From Streptomyces sp. NRRL S-37 (GTDB lineage Bacteria > Actinomycetota > Actinomycetes > Streptomycetales > Streptomycetaceae): a DNA stretch of 64,000 nt. The position numbers and the translations under genes are program-made. The notes under the pieces were generated by a model. That model saw only the letters and a program-made list of their open reading frames with translations, searched no databases and was not told the DNA's origin. The stretch is taken from positions 124,001-188,000 of the forward strand of contig NZ_JOIZ01000012.1 of assembly GCF_000721605.1 (NCBI RefSeq). The letters run 5' to 3'. Of the stretch, positions 8,976-17,771 are shown piece by piece (the first letter of the stretch is position 1; every line of letters begins with the position of its first letter).

Positions 8976-11408
8976 TCACATCGCCAGGTCCGCGGACCGG
9001 ACCCGGTCGAACACCTTCTCCTCGTCCCGCTCGGTGAGGAGGTACGCCTGGGCCTCACCCACGTGGAAGTACATGCCGTGCAGTTCCAGGGCCCCGTCCT
9101 TCATGGCCCGGGCCACCGATTCATGGGCGCGCAGATGCTCCAGTTGCTGCACCACGTTCGTCAGGCAGAGCTGCTCGACCGCGTCGGTGGGGGTCCGCCC
9201 GGCCAGCCGTGACGGGGGCAGGCTGCCGTCCCCCATGCGCAGCAGGCTCGGCCGGCCGTGCCGCAGCCAGCGTCTCAGCGGGGTGCGGGAGCCGTCCGGC
9301 TCGGTGTCGAGCAGTGCCTGCATGGCACCGCACCCCGAGTGTCCGCACACCGTGATCGACCGGACCGCCAGCACCTCCACGGCGTACTCGATGGCGGCCG
9401 CCACCGAGTCGTCGCCGCTCTCCGCGCCGGGTGGCGGCACGAGGTTGCCGACATTGCGCACCACGAACAGGTCCCCCGGACCGCTGGCCGTGATCATCGA
9501 GGTGACCACCCGGGAGTCGGCACAGGTCAGGAAAAGCTGTCCGGGCCGCTGTCCTTCGCGCGCCAGCCGGGCCAGCTCACCGCGCACCAGGGGAGCGGTG
9601 TTGCGCTGGAACACGCTGATGCCGCGTCTCAGTTCGTGGCCGCCGGTTCCAGCCGGCTCCGGTTTTCCTGTGGCGGCTCCGTCTGCTCCCTCCGTTCCGC
9701 CGGTCCCGCCCGGCCGTGGGCCGTCGTCCGGCAGGGGGCGTGGGCGTTCGCACTGGTGGTTGCGCCAGGCCGTCCAGGGTCGGCAGCGGCAGTCGGCGTC
9801 GGACGCGCCGGCCTCCTCACCCCCGTCGGGCGGGTGCCCGGAGACGAGGGCGGCGGGTTCGGCGATCCGGACCCCGGCGCGCCGGCCGGTGATCTCGACG
9901 GTGCCGCCCCGCGCGGTGTGTGTGCTCTGCCAGTCCTGCAGGGCCTCGTACGCCGCGTGGTCCATGAAGGAGCCGTCCAACGCCACGACCACGTCGGCCC
10001 CTTGGGGGACGAGGTGCAGGACCCGGCTGAGCCGTGGCACCGCGAGGAACGTCAACTGGCCTCGTACGTGTACGTGATGGACTCCTTCCTCCTCCTCGTG
10101 GGTGATCCGGGTGCGGGTGAGCCGGTGCAGGGCCACGCCGACGGCGACGGCGATGCCCAGTGCCACGCCCTCCAGGACACCGAGGGACACGACGCCGAGA
10201 GTGGTCACGGCGTAGACCAGGACTTCGCGGTGGCGGGTCACCGTGCGGATGTGGTGCAGGGACACCATCTGGATGCCGACGGCCATCACCAGGGCGGCGA
10301 GCGAGGCGAGCGGGATGAGCTCCAGGAGCGGGATCATCAGCAGCGCGGCGATCACTACGAGAACGCCGTGCAGCATCGTGGAGTTCCGGCTCACGGCACC
10401 CGCTTTGACGTTCGCGGAACTGCGAACCGCCACTCCGGCCACCGGGAGCCCGCCGAGCGAGCCGGAGACGATGTTGGCCGCGCCCTGACCGAGCAGTTCA
10501 CGGTCCAGGTCGGAGCGCCCGACCTGGCCGGGGCCGGGGCGGCCGGACACCAGCTTGTCCACGGCCACGGCGCCGAGCAGCGACTGCACGCTGCACACCA
10601 GCGTCGTGGTGAGCACGGCGGTGGCGAGGCCGGGCACGGGCCCCTCGGGGAGCCCGGCCAGGGCGTGGTTGCTCCAGGACGGCAGGTCCACCTTGGGCAG
10701 GACGAGGCCGGCCGCGGCGGCGACCGCGGTGGCTCCGGCGACGGCGACGAGCGCTGCCGGAACCGTGCGGAGAACACGTCCGGGACGGCCCGGGAGCCGG
10801 GGCCAGAGCAGCAGCAGGGCCAGGGTCAGCAGGCTCACCGACAGGGCCGCGGGGTGCAGGTTCGCCAACTGGGAGGGAAGGGCGAGGAGGTTGTCGGGGA
10901 CGGAGCTCTGCGGGGTGCCGCCGAGGACGATGTGGAGCTGGGCGACGGCGATGGTGACGCCGATGCCGGCGAGCATGCCGTGCACGATCGCGGGGCTCAC
11001 GGCGAGCGCGCCGCGTGCCACGCGCAGGCAGCCGAGGCCGAGCTGGGAGATTCCGGCGAGGACGGTGATGGCGCAGGTCGTCCGCCAGCCGTAGTGCTGG
11101 ATGAGGTCGGCGGTGACGACGGTGAGTCCGGCGGCGGGACCGCTCACCTGGAGCGGGGAGCCGCCGATCCGCCCGGCGACGATCCCGCCCACGGCGGCGG
11201 CGACCAGGCCGGCCTGGAGCGGTGCGCCGGTGGCGAGGGCGATGCCGAGGGACAGCGGGAGGGCGATCAGGAAGACCGTGACCGAGGCCGACAGGTCGGC
11301 TCCCGCGACACGCGGGCGCGGGGAGCCGGTCGGTGGCGGGCTGTGGGGCGGGTGGGCGCGCTCGGTCCGATCCGAGTCGGCGGCGCGGGCGGGAACGCAG
11401 GCTGACAT
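8976..11408 (-). CDS. SulP-family anion transporter fused to beta-carbonic anhydrase
   Basis: The first ~430 residues are a SulP (SLC26-type) transporter with about 12-14 membrane helices, followed by a STAS domain near residues 440-530. The C-terminal ~220 residues form a beta-carbonic anhydrase. It has CADSR near residue 632 (Zn Cys plus the Asp-Arg dyad) and CGHSGCGA near residue 690 (Zn His and Cys). The fusion strongly suggests bicarbonate transport coupled to CO2 hydration. I chose ATG 11408 (MSACVPARAAD) because GGGAGAAGGG lies just upstream; the open frame to 11489 runs through the promoter. SulP-carbonic anhydrase fusions are known in other bacteria. Product about 810 aa. Confidence 0.9.
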   Translation of the reverse strand: MSACVPARAADSDRTERAHPPHSPPPTGSPRPRVAGADLSASVTVFLIALPLSLGIALATGAPLQAGLVAAAVGGIVAGRIGGSPLQVSGPAAGLTVVTADLIQHYGWRTTCAITVLAGISQLGLGCLRVARGALAVSPAIVHGMLAGIGVTIAVAQLHIVLGGTPQSSVPDNLLALPSQLANLHPAALSVSLLTLALLLLWPRLPGRPGRVLRTVPAALVAVAGATAVAAAAGLVLPKVDLPSWSNHALAGLPEGPVPGLATAVLTTTLVCSVQSLLGAVAVDKLVSGRPGPGQVGRSDLDRELLGQGAANIVSGSLGGLPVAGVAVRSSANVKAGAVSRNSTMLHGVLVVIAALLMIPLLELIPLASLAALVMAVGIQMVSLHHIRTVTRHREVLVYAVTTLGVVSLGVLEGVALGIAVAVGVALHRLTRTRITHEEEEGVHHVHVRGQLTFLAVPRLSRVLHLVPQGADVVVALDGSFMDHAAYEALQDWQSTHTARGGTVEITGRRAGVRIAEPAALVSGHPPDGGEEAGASDADCRCRPWTAWRNHQCERPRPLPDDGPRPGGTGGTEGADGAATGKPEPAGTGGHELRRGISVFQRNTAPLVRGELARLAREGQRPGQLFLTCADSRVVTSMITASGPGDLFVVRNVGNLVPPPGAESGDDSVAAAIEYAVEVLAVRSITVCGHSGCGAMQALLDTEPDGSRTPLRRWLRHGRPSLLRMGDGSLPPSRLAGRTPTDAVEQLCLTNVVQQLEHLRAHESVARAMKDGALELHGMYFHVGEAQAYLLTERDEEKVFDRVRSADLAM

Positions 11409-11434
11409 GGTTTCCCTTCTCCCGTATATCAACA

Positions 11435-11448
11435 ATCCGTAAACGGAT
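11435..11448. promoter_or_regulatory. palindrome upstream of the SulP-carbonic anhydrase gene
   Basis: ATCCGT-AA-ACGGAT, 27-40 bases upstream of the ATG at 11408, in an AT-rich stretch unlike its surroundings. Position fits an operator or a 5'-UTR element. The rest of the divergent region (11449-11656) is also relatively AT-rich and holds the promoter for the lipoprotein gene; I see no clear -35/-10 pair there. Confidence 0.45.
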
Positions 11449-11656
11449 CGTAATTGAGAGTAAAGGATTGGCATAGACTTACCGGGCAAATGGATGAATC
11501 AATCACTCTGGCGAGTGATGTGGGTATTTCATCGGCTTGTCGTATTAATTCCTTCTTCCTTCCATGCGACTTTGACGGCGCTGTCGGCGTGTACCGGCAC
11601 AGCACCAGACGAAGCCCTCATCGAGCTCGGCCCGAGAGAAGGAAGAAGGTGGGCGG

Positions 11657-12928
11657 ATGGCCGCCACCCACAAAATCGCCACGGGCACCGTGATCGCCGC
11701 GGTCTGCGTCGCCTCGCTCGCCGGCTGCGGAACCGGCACCGACGGCGTCGGCGAGCAGGCACGCGACCAGGAGAAGGCCAAGCCGGCTCCGGCACCGAAG
11801 AACGTCGTCCGGCTGATCGGCGACGGCTCCACCGCGTACACCGGGGCCCAGCCGCACCTGCCCCGGCCCGAGCGGCTGGAGCAAGGCGAGAAGCCCCCGC
11901 AGTTCGTGGTCTTCTCCTGGGACGGCGCGGGCGAGGACGGCCAGAAGCTCTTCTCGCACTTCCGCGAGGTCGCCAAGGAGAACGACGCGACCATGACGTA
12001 CTTCCTGAGCGGCGTGTACCTGCTGCCGGAGGAGAAACGCGATCTGTACCGTCCGCCGCAGCACTCCCCGGGCCGCTCCGACATCGGCTTCAACGACCAG
12101 GAGGGCATCGCCGATACCGTGAAGCAGCTGCGCCTCGCGTGGCTCGAGGGCAACGAGATCGGCACCCACTTCAACGGACACTTCTGCGGCAGTGACGGTG
12201 GGGTCGGCGAGTGGTCGGTGGCGGAGTGGAAGGACGAGATCGCCCAGGCCAAGCGCTTCGTGAAGACCTGGAAGACCAACACCGGCATGAAGAACTCGGC
12301 CCCGCTGCCCTTCGACTACGACAAGGAGCTGATCGGCGCCCGCACCCCCTGCCTGGAGGGGCGGAGGAACTTCATGAAGGCCGCCCGTGACCTGGGCTTC
12401 CGCTACGACACCAGCGGGGTCAACAACCAGGTGTGGCCGAAGAAGAAGCAGGGCCTGTGGGATCTGTCGATGCAGCTCGTGCCCTTCCCCGGGCACTCCT
12501 TCGAGCAGCTCACCATGGACTACAACTTCATGGTCAACCAGTCCGGCACCACCACCCAGGGCGACCCTGCCAAACACGAGATGTGGGGCGACCAGATGCG
12601 GGACGGCCTCCTCCAGGGCTTCGAGCGGGCCTACAAGGGCAACAGGGCACCCCTGATCATCGGCAACCACTTCGAGTCCTGGAACGGCGGCACCTACATG
12701 CGGGCCGTCGAGGAGGTCGTCGAGGAGGTGTGCACCAAGTCCGACGTGCGCTGTGTCTCCTTCCGGCAGTTGGCGGACTGGCTGGACGCCCAGGACCCGG
12801 GGGTCCTGGCGAAACTGCGCACGCTGGACGTCGGTGAGGCGCCGAAGAAGGGCTGGAAGTCCTTCCTGTCCGGCGATTCCGCACCGGCCCCCAAGGGGGT
12901 GCCCGGATCTCCGGCCGGGAAGCGGTGA
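11657..12928 (+). CDS. lipoprotein with polysaccharide-deacetylase-like fold
   Basis: A 423-aa exported protein. The signal peptide ends in lipobox LAGC with Cys24, so it should be lipid-anchored outside the membrane. The mature part starts with a barrel strand FVVFSWDGAGED and continues with TYFLSGVYLL and EIGTHFNGHFCG, which resemble the Asp and His-x4-His motifs of NodB/polysaccharide deacetylases. Later come PFDYD and WNGG. The match is partial, so enzymatic deacetylation is only a hypothesis; a cell-wall glycan target would fit the location. The start ATG has GAAGGAAGAAGG upstream. It converges with the CooC-like gene, with only three bases between the stops. Confidence 0.72.
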   Translation: MAATHKIATGTVIAAVCVASLAGCGTGTDGVGEQARDQEKAKPAPAPKNVVRLIGDGSTAYTGAQPHLPRPERLEQGEKPPQFVVFSWDGAGEDGQKLFSHFREVAKENDATMTYFLSGVYLLPEEKRDLYRPPQHSPGRSDIGFNDQEGIADTVKQLRLAWLEGNEIGTHFNGHFCGSDGGVGEWSVAEWKDEIAQAKRFVKTWKTNTGMKNSAPLPFDYDKELIGARTPCLEGRRNFMKAARDLGFRYDTSGVNNQVWPKKKQGLWDLSMQLVPFPGHSFEQLTMDYNFMVNQSGTTTQGDPAKHEMWGDQMRDGLLQGFERAYKGNRAPLIIGNHFESWNGGTYMRAVEEVVEEVCTKSDVRCVSFRQLADWLDAQDPGVLAKLRTLDVGEAPKKGWKSFLSGDSAPAPKGVPGSPAGKR

Positions 12929-12931
12929 GCG

Positions 12932-13912
12932 TCAGGCGGACGCCGTGACGTTCTCGCCGAGCACGAAACCGGGGTCGATCTGGGCCGCCAGGTCGGCCCC
13001 GGTGCGCTCGTCGCCCCATGCCCGGGCGTTCTTCAGATGGAAGTGCGCCATCTGACGGGTGTAGCGCTCGGGGTCGCGCGACTCGTACGTCGCGTCGGCG
13101 GCCGAGTGCAGCAGGCGCAGCGCGTGCCGGTTGGGCTCCTCCAGGAGGTCGAACCGAGGGGGCCGCCCCTTCTCCATGGCCCGGACCCAGTCCGAGTGTC
13201 CCACCGTCACCAGCAGGTCCTCCCCGGCCTCCGCACGGAGGAAGTCGAGGTCGTCCGGGCCCTGCACCTTGTTGCCGACGACCTTCAGGGTGACGCCGAA
13301 GTCACGGGCGTACTCCTTGTACTGGCGGTAGACGGAGACCCCCTTCCGGGTCGGCTCGGCCACGAGGAACGTGATGTCGAAGCGGGTGAACATGCCGGAG
13401 GCGAAGGAGTCCGAGCCGGCCGTCATGTCGACCACGACGTACTCGCCGGGGCCGTCCACCAGGTGGTTCAGACACAGCTCCACCGCTCCGGTCTTGGAGT
13501 GGTAGCAGGCGACCCCCAGGTCGGCGTCGGTGAAGGGGCCGGTGACCATCAAACGGACGGCCCCGCCGTCGAGTTCCACCGGACGCGCGCAGGCGTCGTA
13601 GACCGGATTGTCCTCGCACACCCGCAGCAGCCGGGAGCCCTCACCGGGCGGAGTGGTCTTGATCATCGTTTCGGCGGACGTGATGCGCGGGTTGGTGCCG
13701 CGCAGATAGTCCTTGATCAGCGGCAGGTGCTCGCCCAGTGCGGGCAGCGCGGCCGCCTCCGCCTCGTCCAGACCCAGCGCGGCCCCGAGGTGCTGGTTGA
13801 TGTCGGCGTCCACCGCGACGGTCGGGGCGCCGACGGCCGCGAGATGACGGATGAACAGGGAGGACAGGGTCGTCTTCCCGCTGCCGCCCTTCCCGACGAA
13901 AGCAATTTTCAT
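12932..13912 (-). CDS. CooC-like MinD/ParA-family ATPase
   Basis: Deviant Walker A motif GKGGSGKTTLS at residues 7-17 and the ParA/MinD-type VDADINQHLG block around residue 40 identify a P-loop ATPase of the CooC subgroup, which supports metal insertion into enzymes such as CO dehydrogenase. VVVDMTAGSDSF near residue 165 is the Walker B-like region. No CO dehydrogenase gene lies in the window, so its client is unknown. Starts TTG 13921, GTG 13918 and ATG 13912 are all possible. I chose ATG because it directly precedes KIAFVGKGG; no good ribosome site is seen for any. It is divergent from the Fic-like gene. Confidence 0.78.
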   Translation of the reverse strand: MKIAFVGKGGSGKTTLSSLFIRHLAAVGAPTVAVDADINQHLGAALGLDEAEAAALPALGEHLPLIKDYLRGTNPRITSAETMIKTTPPGEGSRLLRVCEDNPVYDACARPVELDGGAVRLMVTGPFTDADLGVACYHSKTGAVELCLNHLVDGPGEYVVVDMTAGSDSFASGMFTRFDITFLVAEPTRKGVSVYRQYKEYARDFGVTLKVVGNKVQGPDDLDFLRAEAGEDLLVTVGHSDWVRAMEKGRPPRFDLLEEPNRHALRLLHSAADATYESRDPERYTRQMAHFHLKNARAWGDERTGADLAAQIDPGFVLGENVTASA

Positions 13913-14000
13913 GTTCACCAAGCGTAATGGATTGGTGGCTGTGTGTGGCGACCGGGCGTGAAGAAGACCACTCCTTCGTGGGGCGGGCGCCGGAGGTGCG

Positions 14001-14025
14001 TAGTGTCGTACTCATGAGTACGACA
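14001..14025 (+). promoter_or_regulatory. leaderless promoter and perfect 22-bp palindrome over the Fic-like start codon
   Basis: A -10 hexamer TAGTGT (14001-14006) lies 7 bases before the ATG at 14014, and there is no ribosome site, so the mRNA should be leaderless. Bases 14004-14025 form a perfect palindrome with arms TGTCGTACTCA and TGAGTACGACA, and the ATG sits across its centre. A repressor here would cover the transcription start and first codons. Alternatively the palindrome forms an mRNA hairpin that hides the start codon. Confidence 0.75.
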
Positions 14026-14838
14026 GGTGCGACCGCCGACCCGCTCGCCGCCCTGGGCTCCCTGCCCGGAGTGGCCGACTCCGTGGAGTCCGTGCGCAAG
14101 GCCGTGGACCGGGTCTACGGGCACAGGGTCATGCGGCGGCGCAGCAACGAGATCACCTCCGAGGCGGCGTTGCGCGGCGCCCGTGGCTCGGCGGCGCTGT
14201 CGGGCGCGGACTGGGCCCTGGAGGAGGTGCGCCGGCGCAGCGACTTCAGCGGCGACGACGGTGCCCGCACGATGGGCGCGGCACTGCGGCTGACCGCCGA
14301 GGCGGGGCAGTTGCTGTCCATCTGGCGGCAGTCACCCCTGCGGGTCCTGGCCCGGCTGCACCTGGTCGCGGCGGCCGACAAGGCCGAGCGGGTCGGACGC
14401 CCCCGGCAAGAAGGCGAACCGGTCGACGAGCCCCTGATCGGGCTCGGTCTGCCGAGCGCGGCGGAGGCGCACGGCCGGCTGGACGGGCTGTCCGAGCTGA
14501 TCATCGCGGGCGGTTCCGCCCCGGCGCCGGTGACGGCCGCCGTCGTGCACGGCGAACTTCTCGCGCTGCGCCCCTTCACCTCCCACAACGGCCTGGTCGC
14601 GCGTACGGCCGAACGCATCGTTCTGGTCGGCAGCGGTCTCGACCCCAAGTCGGTCTGCCCGGCCGAGGCCGGGCACGCCGAGCTGGGGCGGGAGGCCTAC
14701 ATCAGGGCGCTGGAGGGGTATGTCTCCGGTACCCCCGAGGGTGTGGCGGCCTGGATCGCCCATTGCGGGCGCGCGGTCGAACTGGGGGCGCGCGAGTCGA
14801 CGGCCGTGTGCGAGGCGCTCCAGCGCGGGGCTGCGTAA
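14014..14838 (+). CDS. Fic-fold protein with degenerate active site
   Basis: A 274-aa cytoplasmic protein of the Fic/Doc superfamily. The catalytic loop HPFxDGNGRxxR of AMP-transferring Fic enzymes is recognisable but altered to RPFTSHNGLVAR near residues 185-196: the catalytic His and the acidic metal ligand are gone. The N-terminal inhibitory motif S-x-x-x-E-G is also altered, to SAALSG, losing the Glu. Loss of both the active His and the inhibitory Glu suggests a non-AMPylating scaffold or regulator. ATG 14014 was preferred over the longer frame from 13927 because a promoter-like hexamer lies between them. Divergent from the CooC-like ATPase and followed by a strong terminator. Confidence 0.72.
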   Translation: MSTTGATADPLAALGSLPGVADSVESVRKAVDRVYGHRVMRRRSNEITSEAALRGARGSAALSGADWALEEVRRRSDFSGDDGARTMGAALRLTAEAGQLLSIWRQSPLRVLARLHLVAAADKAERVGRPRQEGEPVDEPLIGLGLPSAAEAHGRLDGLSELIIAGGSAPAPVTAAVVHGELLALRPFTSHNGLVARTAERIVLVGSGLDPKSVCPAEAGHAELGREAYIRALEGYVSGTPEGVAAWIAHCGRAVELGARESTAVCEALQRGAA

Positions 14839-14867
14839 AAGGGGCCCGGCGAAAAGCGGACAGAGAT

Positions 14868-14895
14868 GCGGCGGTACGAATACTCGTACCGCCGC
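14868..14895 (+). terminator. hairpin terminator after the Fic-like gene
   Basis: Perfect 12-bp stem GCGGCGGTACGA / TCGTACCGCCGC with loop ATAC, 30 bases downstream of the stop codon. No T tract. Confidence 0.8.
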
Positions 14896-15250
14896 TGGCA
14901 TGTCCACCGCGTTACCAAGCGTCCTCGATACATGCCCATCAGGTCGGGGACTTCGCCCGTCACCTGGTGCGGCTGGCCCGTAATCGACGGGTCGACGTCG
15001 CGTGGGTTCCCGGTGTTCATGCTCGGTCCGTGGGGCCACACATGCGTTGGTGAGGGTGATCCTCGCGGATGCCCCTGGTCTCGCGGGCCGTTAAGTCCTT
15101 TCTACTCCGGGTCCGGAGCAAGCGGAAGTCCTCGCCCCGCTTCTTTACTTTTGTCCTTGCCGTCGTCCCGCTTTTCCCTCGAGGCCGTCCCGAACGACCG
15201 TGGACAGGGTGTTCGCGGCCGACGGGGCGGCTCGCGCGGGAGGGAGGCGG
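14896..15250. other. convergent intergenic region
   Basis: About 355 bases between the Fic-like terminator and the stop of the HAD gene. Sequence around 15100-15180 is less GC-rich (TTAAGTCCTTTC, TTCTTTACTTTTG), which could include the minus-strand terminator of the HAD gene, but I find no strong stem and no convincing gene. Confidence 0.45.
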
Positions 15251-16084
15251 TCAGGCCGCCGTCGTACGGCGCCGGCTGGCGTACCAGACGAGGCCCGCGG
15301 TGGCCACCGCGGCGCCTATGGCGGCTGCCGCGACCAGGGCGGGGCGTGGCGGCACGGAGAAGGCGGGGAAGCGCTGCTTGAGCCGTACCGGGCGGTGGAA
15401 GTCGAGGATCGGCCACTCCCGCGCGAGGGCCTCCCGGCGCAGTGCGCGGTCCGGGTTCACGGCGTGCGGGTGGCCCACGGCCTCCAGCATCGGCACATCG
15501 GTCACCGAGTCGCTGTAGGCGTAGCACCGGGCCAGGTCGTAGCCCTCCGACTCGGCCAGTTCCCGGACCGCCTCGGCCTTGGTCGGACCGTACGCGTAGT
15601 ACTCCACCTCGCCGGTGAAGCACCCGTCGTCGCCCACGACCATGCGGGTGGCCACCACCCGGTCCGCGCCGAGCAGTTCGCCGATCGGCTCGACCACCTC
15701 GGCGCCCGACGTGGACACGATCACGACGTCGCGTCCCGCGGTGTGGTGCCGCTCGATGAGGGTGGCGGCCTCGTCGTAGATGATCGGGTCGATCAGATCG
15801 TGCAGCGTCTCGGCGACGATCTCCCTGACCTGCTGGACGTTCCAGCCGCGGCACAGCGCGGACAGGTACTTGCGCATCCGCTCCATCTGGTCGTGATCGG
15901 CGCCGCCCGCCAGGAACACGAACTGGGAGTACGCGGTGCGCAGGACAGCCCTGCGGTTGATCAGGCCGCCTTGATAGAACGACTTGCTGAACGTGAGCGT
16001 GCTCGACTTCGCAATGACCGTCTTGTCCAGGTCAAAGAAGGCGGCTGTGCGGGGCATCGAGTGGTTTTCCACGTCCTTGAGCAT
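15251..16084 (-). CDS. HAD-superfamily IB phosphatase with C-terminal membrane anchor
   Basis: HAD hydrolase of the SerB-like IB subfamily. Motif I is FFDLDKTV (nucleophile Asp), motif II VIVSTSG, and motif III/IV YAYSDSVTDVPML with the metal-binding aspartates. A C-terminal hydrophobic helix (about residues 248-270, PALVAAAAIGAAVATAGLVW) followed by RRR should anchor it to the membrane with the enzyme domain in the cytoplasm. The family sits next to Tad/septum-site genes in Streptomyces and Mycobacterium (Rv3661) and is often labelled a differentiation-associated protein. Substrate unknown. ATG 16084 is used; an internal ATG ten codons in (PRTAAFF) is equally plausible. Divergent from the Tad operon. 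Confidence 0.82.
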   Translation of the reverse strand: MLKDVENHSMPRTAAFFDLDKTVIAKSSTLTFSKSFYQGGLINRRAVLRTAYSQFVFLAGGADHDQMERMRKYLSALCRGWNVQQVREIVAETLHDLIDPIIYDEAATLIERHHTAGRDVVIVSTSGAEVVEPIGELLGADRVVATRMVVGDDGCFTGEVEYYAYGPTKAEAVRELAESEGYDLARCYAYSDSVTDVPMLEAVGHPHAVNPDRALRREALAREWPILDFHRPVRLKQRFPAFSVPPRPALVAAAAIGAAVATAGLVWYASRRRTTAA

Positions 16085-16220
16085 AGGCGCAGCCCATTCG
16101 GCGTAAGGTGGGGCGTGTGGGTTTGCCTGAGAGGGCTCTCGGGTACACCATGGAAGTCACGGATCGTTCGCGACCGTGTCTAACCCGGTCCGACTCCTCC
16201 CCCCCCGAGTCGGCCGTGGG

Positions 16221-16255
16221 GACGACCCCCGCTCTCCCCCCCGGCGGGGGTCGTC
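16221..16255. terminator. isolated strong hairpin in the divergent region
   Basis: Perfect 12-bp stem GACGACCCCCGC / GCGGGGGTCGTC with an 11-base loop, in the 580-base region between the divergently transcribed HAD gene and Tad operon. It is not downstream of any coding gene, so it may end a small RNA or an upstream leader transcript. Confidence 0.6.
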
Positions 16256-16664
16256 GCATGTCCGGGTGGGTTTTCCTCGTTCTCCTCGCGGTTGGTACAC
16301 CGTGCCGGTGCCGCACGCACGGTCTTCTGTCATGAACATGGACGATTACTACGGGTAGTCGTCGGATTGCTCTGCGGAAGCCGCACAGGGGGGGTGCGGG
16401 ACTCACCGGTATGGGTGACCGCGATATTCACAGGCGCCGCCCCGTCCACAGTTATCGACCAAGATCCACATGTTTTTCCGGATCGCCGCATCGTGATTCC
16501 GACGCGACCGCTCGCCGCGAGTTCACACCCGGTTCCGTTTGTCGGGTCGCGTACGGCCGGTTTCCGCCGGCCGTTCAAAGAAGAACCGCTTGCCGGCTCT
16601 TCGCACGCCTGGGAATCGCGGGGCCGCAGGGGCTGCGCGAGAGATGCAGCAAAGGGGGACGAAC
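16256..16664. other. long upstream region of the Tad operon
   Basis: About 410 non-coding bases. It holds GTCCACAG (16444) and ATCCACA (16471), which resemble weak DnaA-box halves but are too sparse to call. I did not find a convincing promoter pair. Open frames here lack codon bias and ribosome sites. Confidence 0.4.
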
Positions 16665-17771
16665 ATGTCCGGAGCCATCACCCACGACCCGCCGCCGGCC
16701 ACCGGAGGAGGCCGGCCGGGCGCACCGCTGATCATCACCGAGGACGCCGGGCTCCTCGACGACCTGCTGCGCCTGTGCGCGGCGGCCGGCGCCACACCGG
16801 AGGTCCATCACACAGTGCCGGAAGCAAAGGGTGGCTGGGAGGCCGCACCGCTCGTCCTGGTCGGGGACGACGCCGCGCGGCGGGTGCGCGGGGCGGCACG
16901 CAGGCCGGGAGTGGTGCTGGTCGGCCGCGACCAGGACGACCCCGGGGTCTGGCGGCGGGCCGTCGAGATCGGTGCCGACCACGTGCTGATGCTGCCCGAC
17001 GGCGAGCAGTGGCTGGTCGACCGCATCGCCGACGTGGCCGAAGGCGTCGGACGGCCCGCCCTGACCGTCGGTGTCATCGGCGGCCGGGGCGGCGCCGGGG
17101 CGTCCACGCTCGCGTGCGCGCTCGCCGTCACCTCCGCGCGTGAGGGGCTGCGCACCCTCCTCGTGGACGCCGATCCGCTGGGCGGCGGACTCGACGTGGC
17201 TCTCGGGGGCGAGACGGCCAAAGGGCTGCGCTGGCCGGCGTTCGCCGCGTCCCACGGCCGGGTCGGCGGCGGCGCCCTGGAGGAGTCACTGCCGGAACTG
17301 CACTCGCTGCGGGTGCTGAGCTGGGACCGCGGTGACTGTCTCGCCGTACCGCCCAGGGCCGTACGCGCGGTGCTCGCCGCGGCGCGGCGCGGGGGCGGCA
17401 CCGTCGTGGTCGACCTGCCGCGCCGCGTCGACGAGGGGGTCGCCGAGGTCCTCGCCCAGCTCGACCTCGGACTCCTCGTGGTCCCCGCCGAACTGCGCGC
17501 CGTCGCGGCGGCGGGCCGCGTCGCCTCCGCCGTCGGCATGGTCCTGCGTGATCTGCGGGTGGCGGTACGCGGGCCGTACGCGCCGGGACTGGACGACCGT
17601 GAGGTGGCCCGGCTGCTCGGGCTGCCCCTCGCCGGAGACGTGCCCGCCGAGCCCGCCCTACGGCGCCCGTACGAGGCGGGCCGGCCGCCCGGGGCCTCGG
17701 GCCGGGGCCCGCTGGCCCGCTTCTGCAAGGAGTTCTGGGAGCGGGCGCTGGTGGAGGCGAGGGCGGCATGA
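16665..17771 (+). CDS. ssd: septum-site-determining / TadZ (CpaE)-type protein
   Basis: A 368-aa MinD/ParA-like protein. Residues about 15-120 form a receiver-like N-terminal domain. From about 130, GVIGGRGGAGASTLA replaces the usual Walker A: both signature lysines are missing, so ATP binding or hydrolysis is probably altered. That is normal for actinobacterial CpaE homologues such as M. tuberculosis Ssd (Rv3660c). TLLVDADPLGGGLDV follows. The expected role is polar or septal localisation of the Tad machine and perhaps cell-division control. Start ATG 16665 has AAGGGGGA five bases upstream. Its stop overlaps the tadA start by 4 bases (ATGA). Confidence 0.88.
   Translation: MSGAITHDPPPATGGGRPGAPLIITEDAGLLDDLLRLCAAAGATPEVHHTVPEAKGGWEAAPLVLVGDDAARRVRGAARRPGVVLVGRDQDDPGVWRRAVEIGADHVLMLPDGEQWLVDRIADVAEGVGRPALTVGVIGGRGGAGASTLACALAVTSAREGLRTLLVDADPLGGGLDVALGGETAKGLRWPAFAASHGRVGGGALEESLPELHSLRVLSWDRGDCLAVPPRAVRAVLAAARRGGGTVVVDLPRRVDEGVAEVLAQLDLGLLVVPAELRAVAAAGRVASAVGMVLRDLRVAVRGPYAPGLDDREVARLLGLPLAGDVPAEPALRRPYEAGRPPGASGRGPLARFCKEFWERALVEARAA

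Noticed and set aside
9258..11405. 715-aa plus-strand frame across the SulP-carbonic anhydrase gene
   Set aside because: Composition is shadow-like and the minus strand encodes recognisable transporter and CADSR/HSGCGA motifs.
16108..16335. 75-aa frame before the Tad operon
   Set aside because: No ribosome site, poor codon bias, and it contains the perfect hairpin at 16221-16255.
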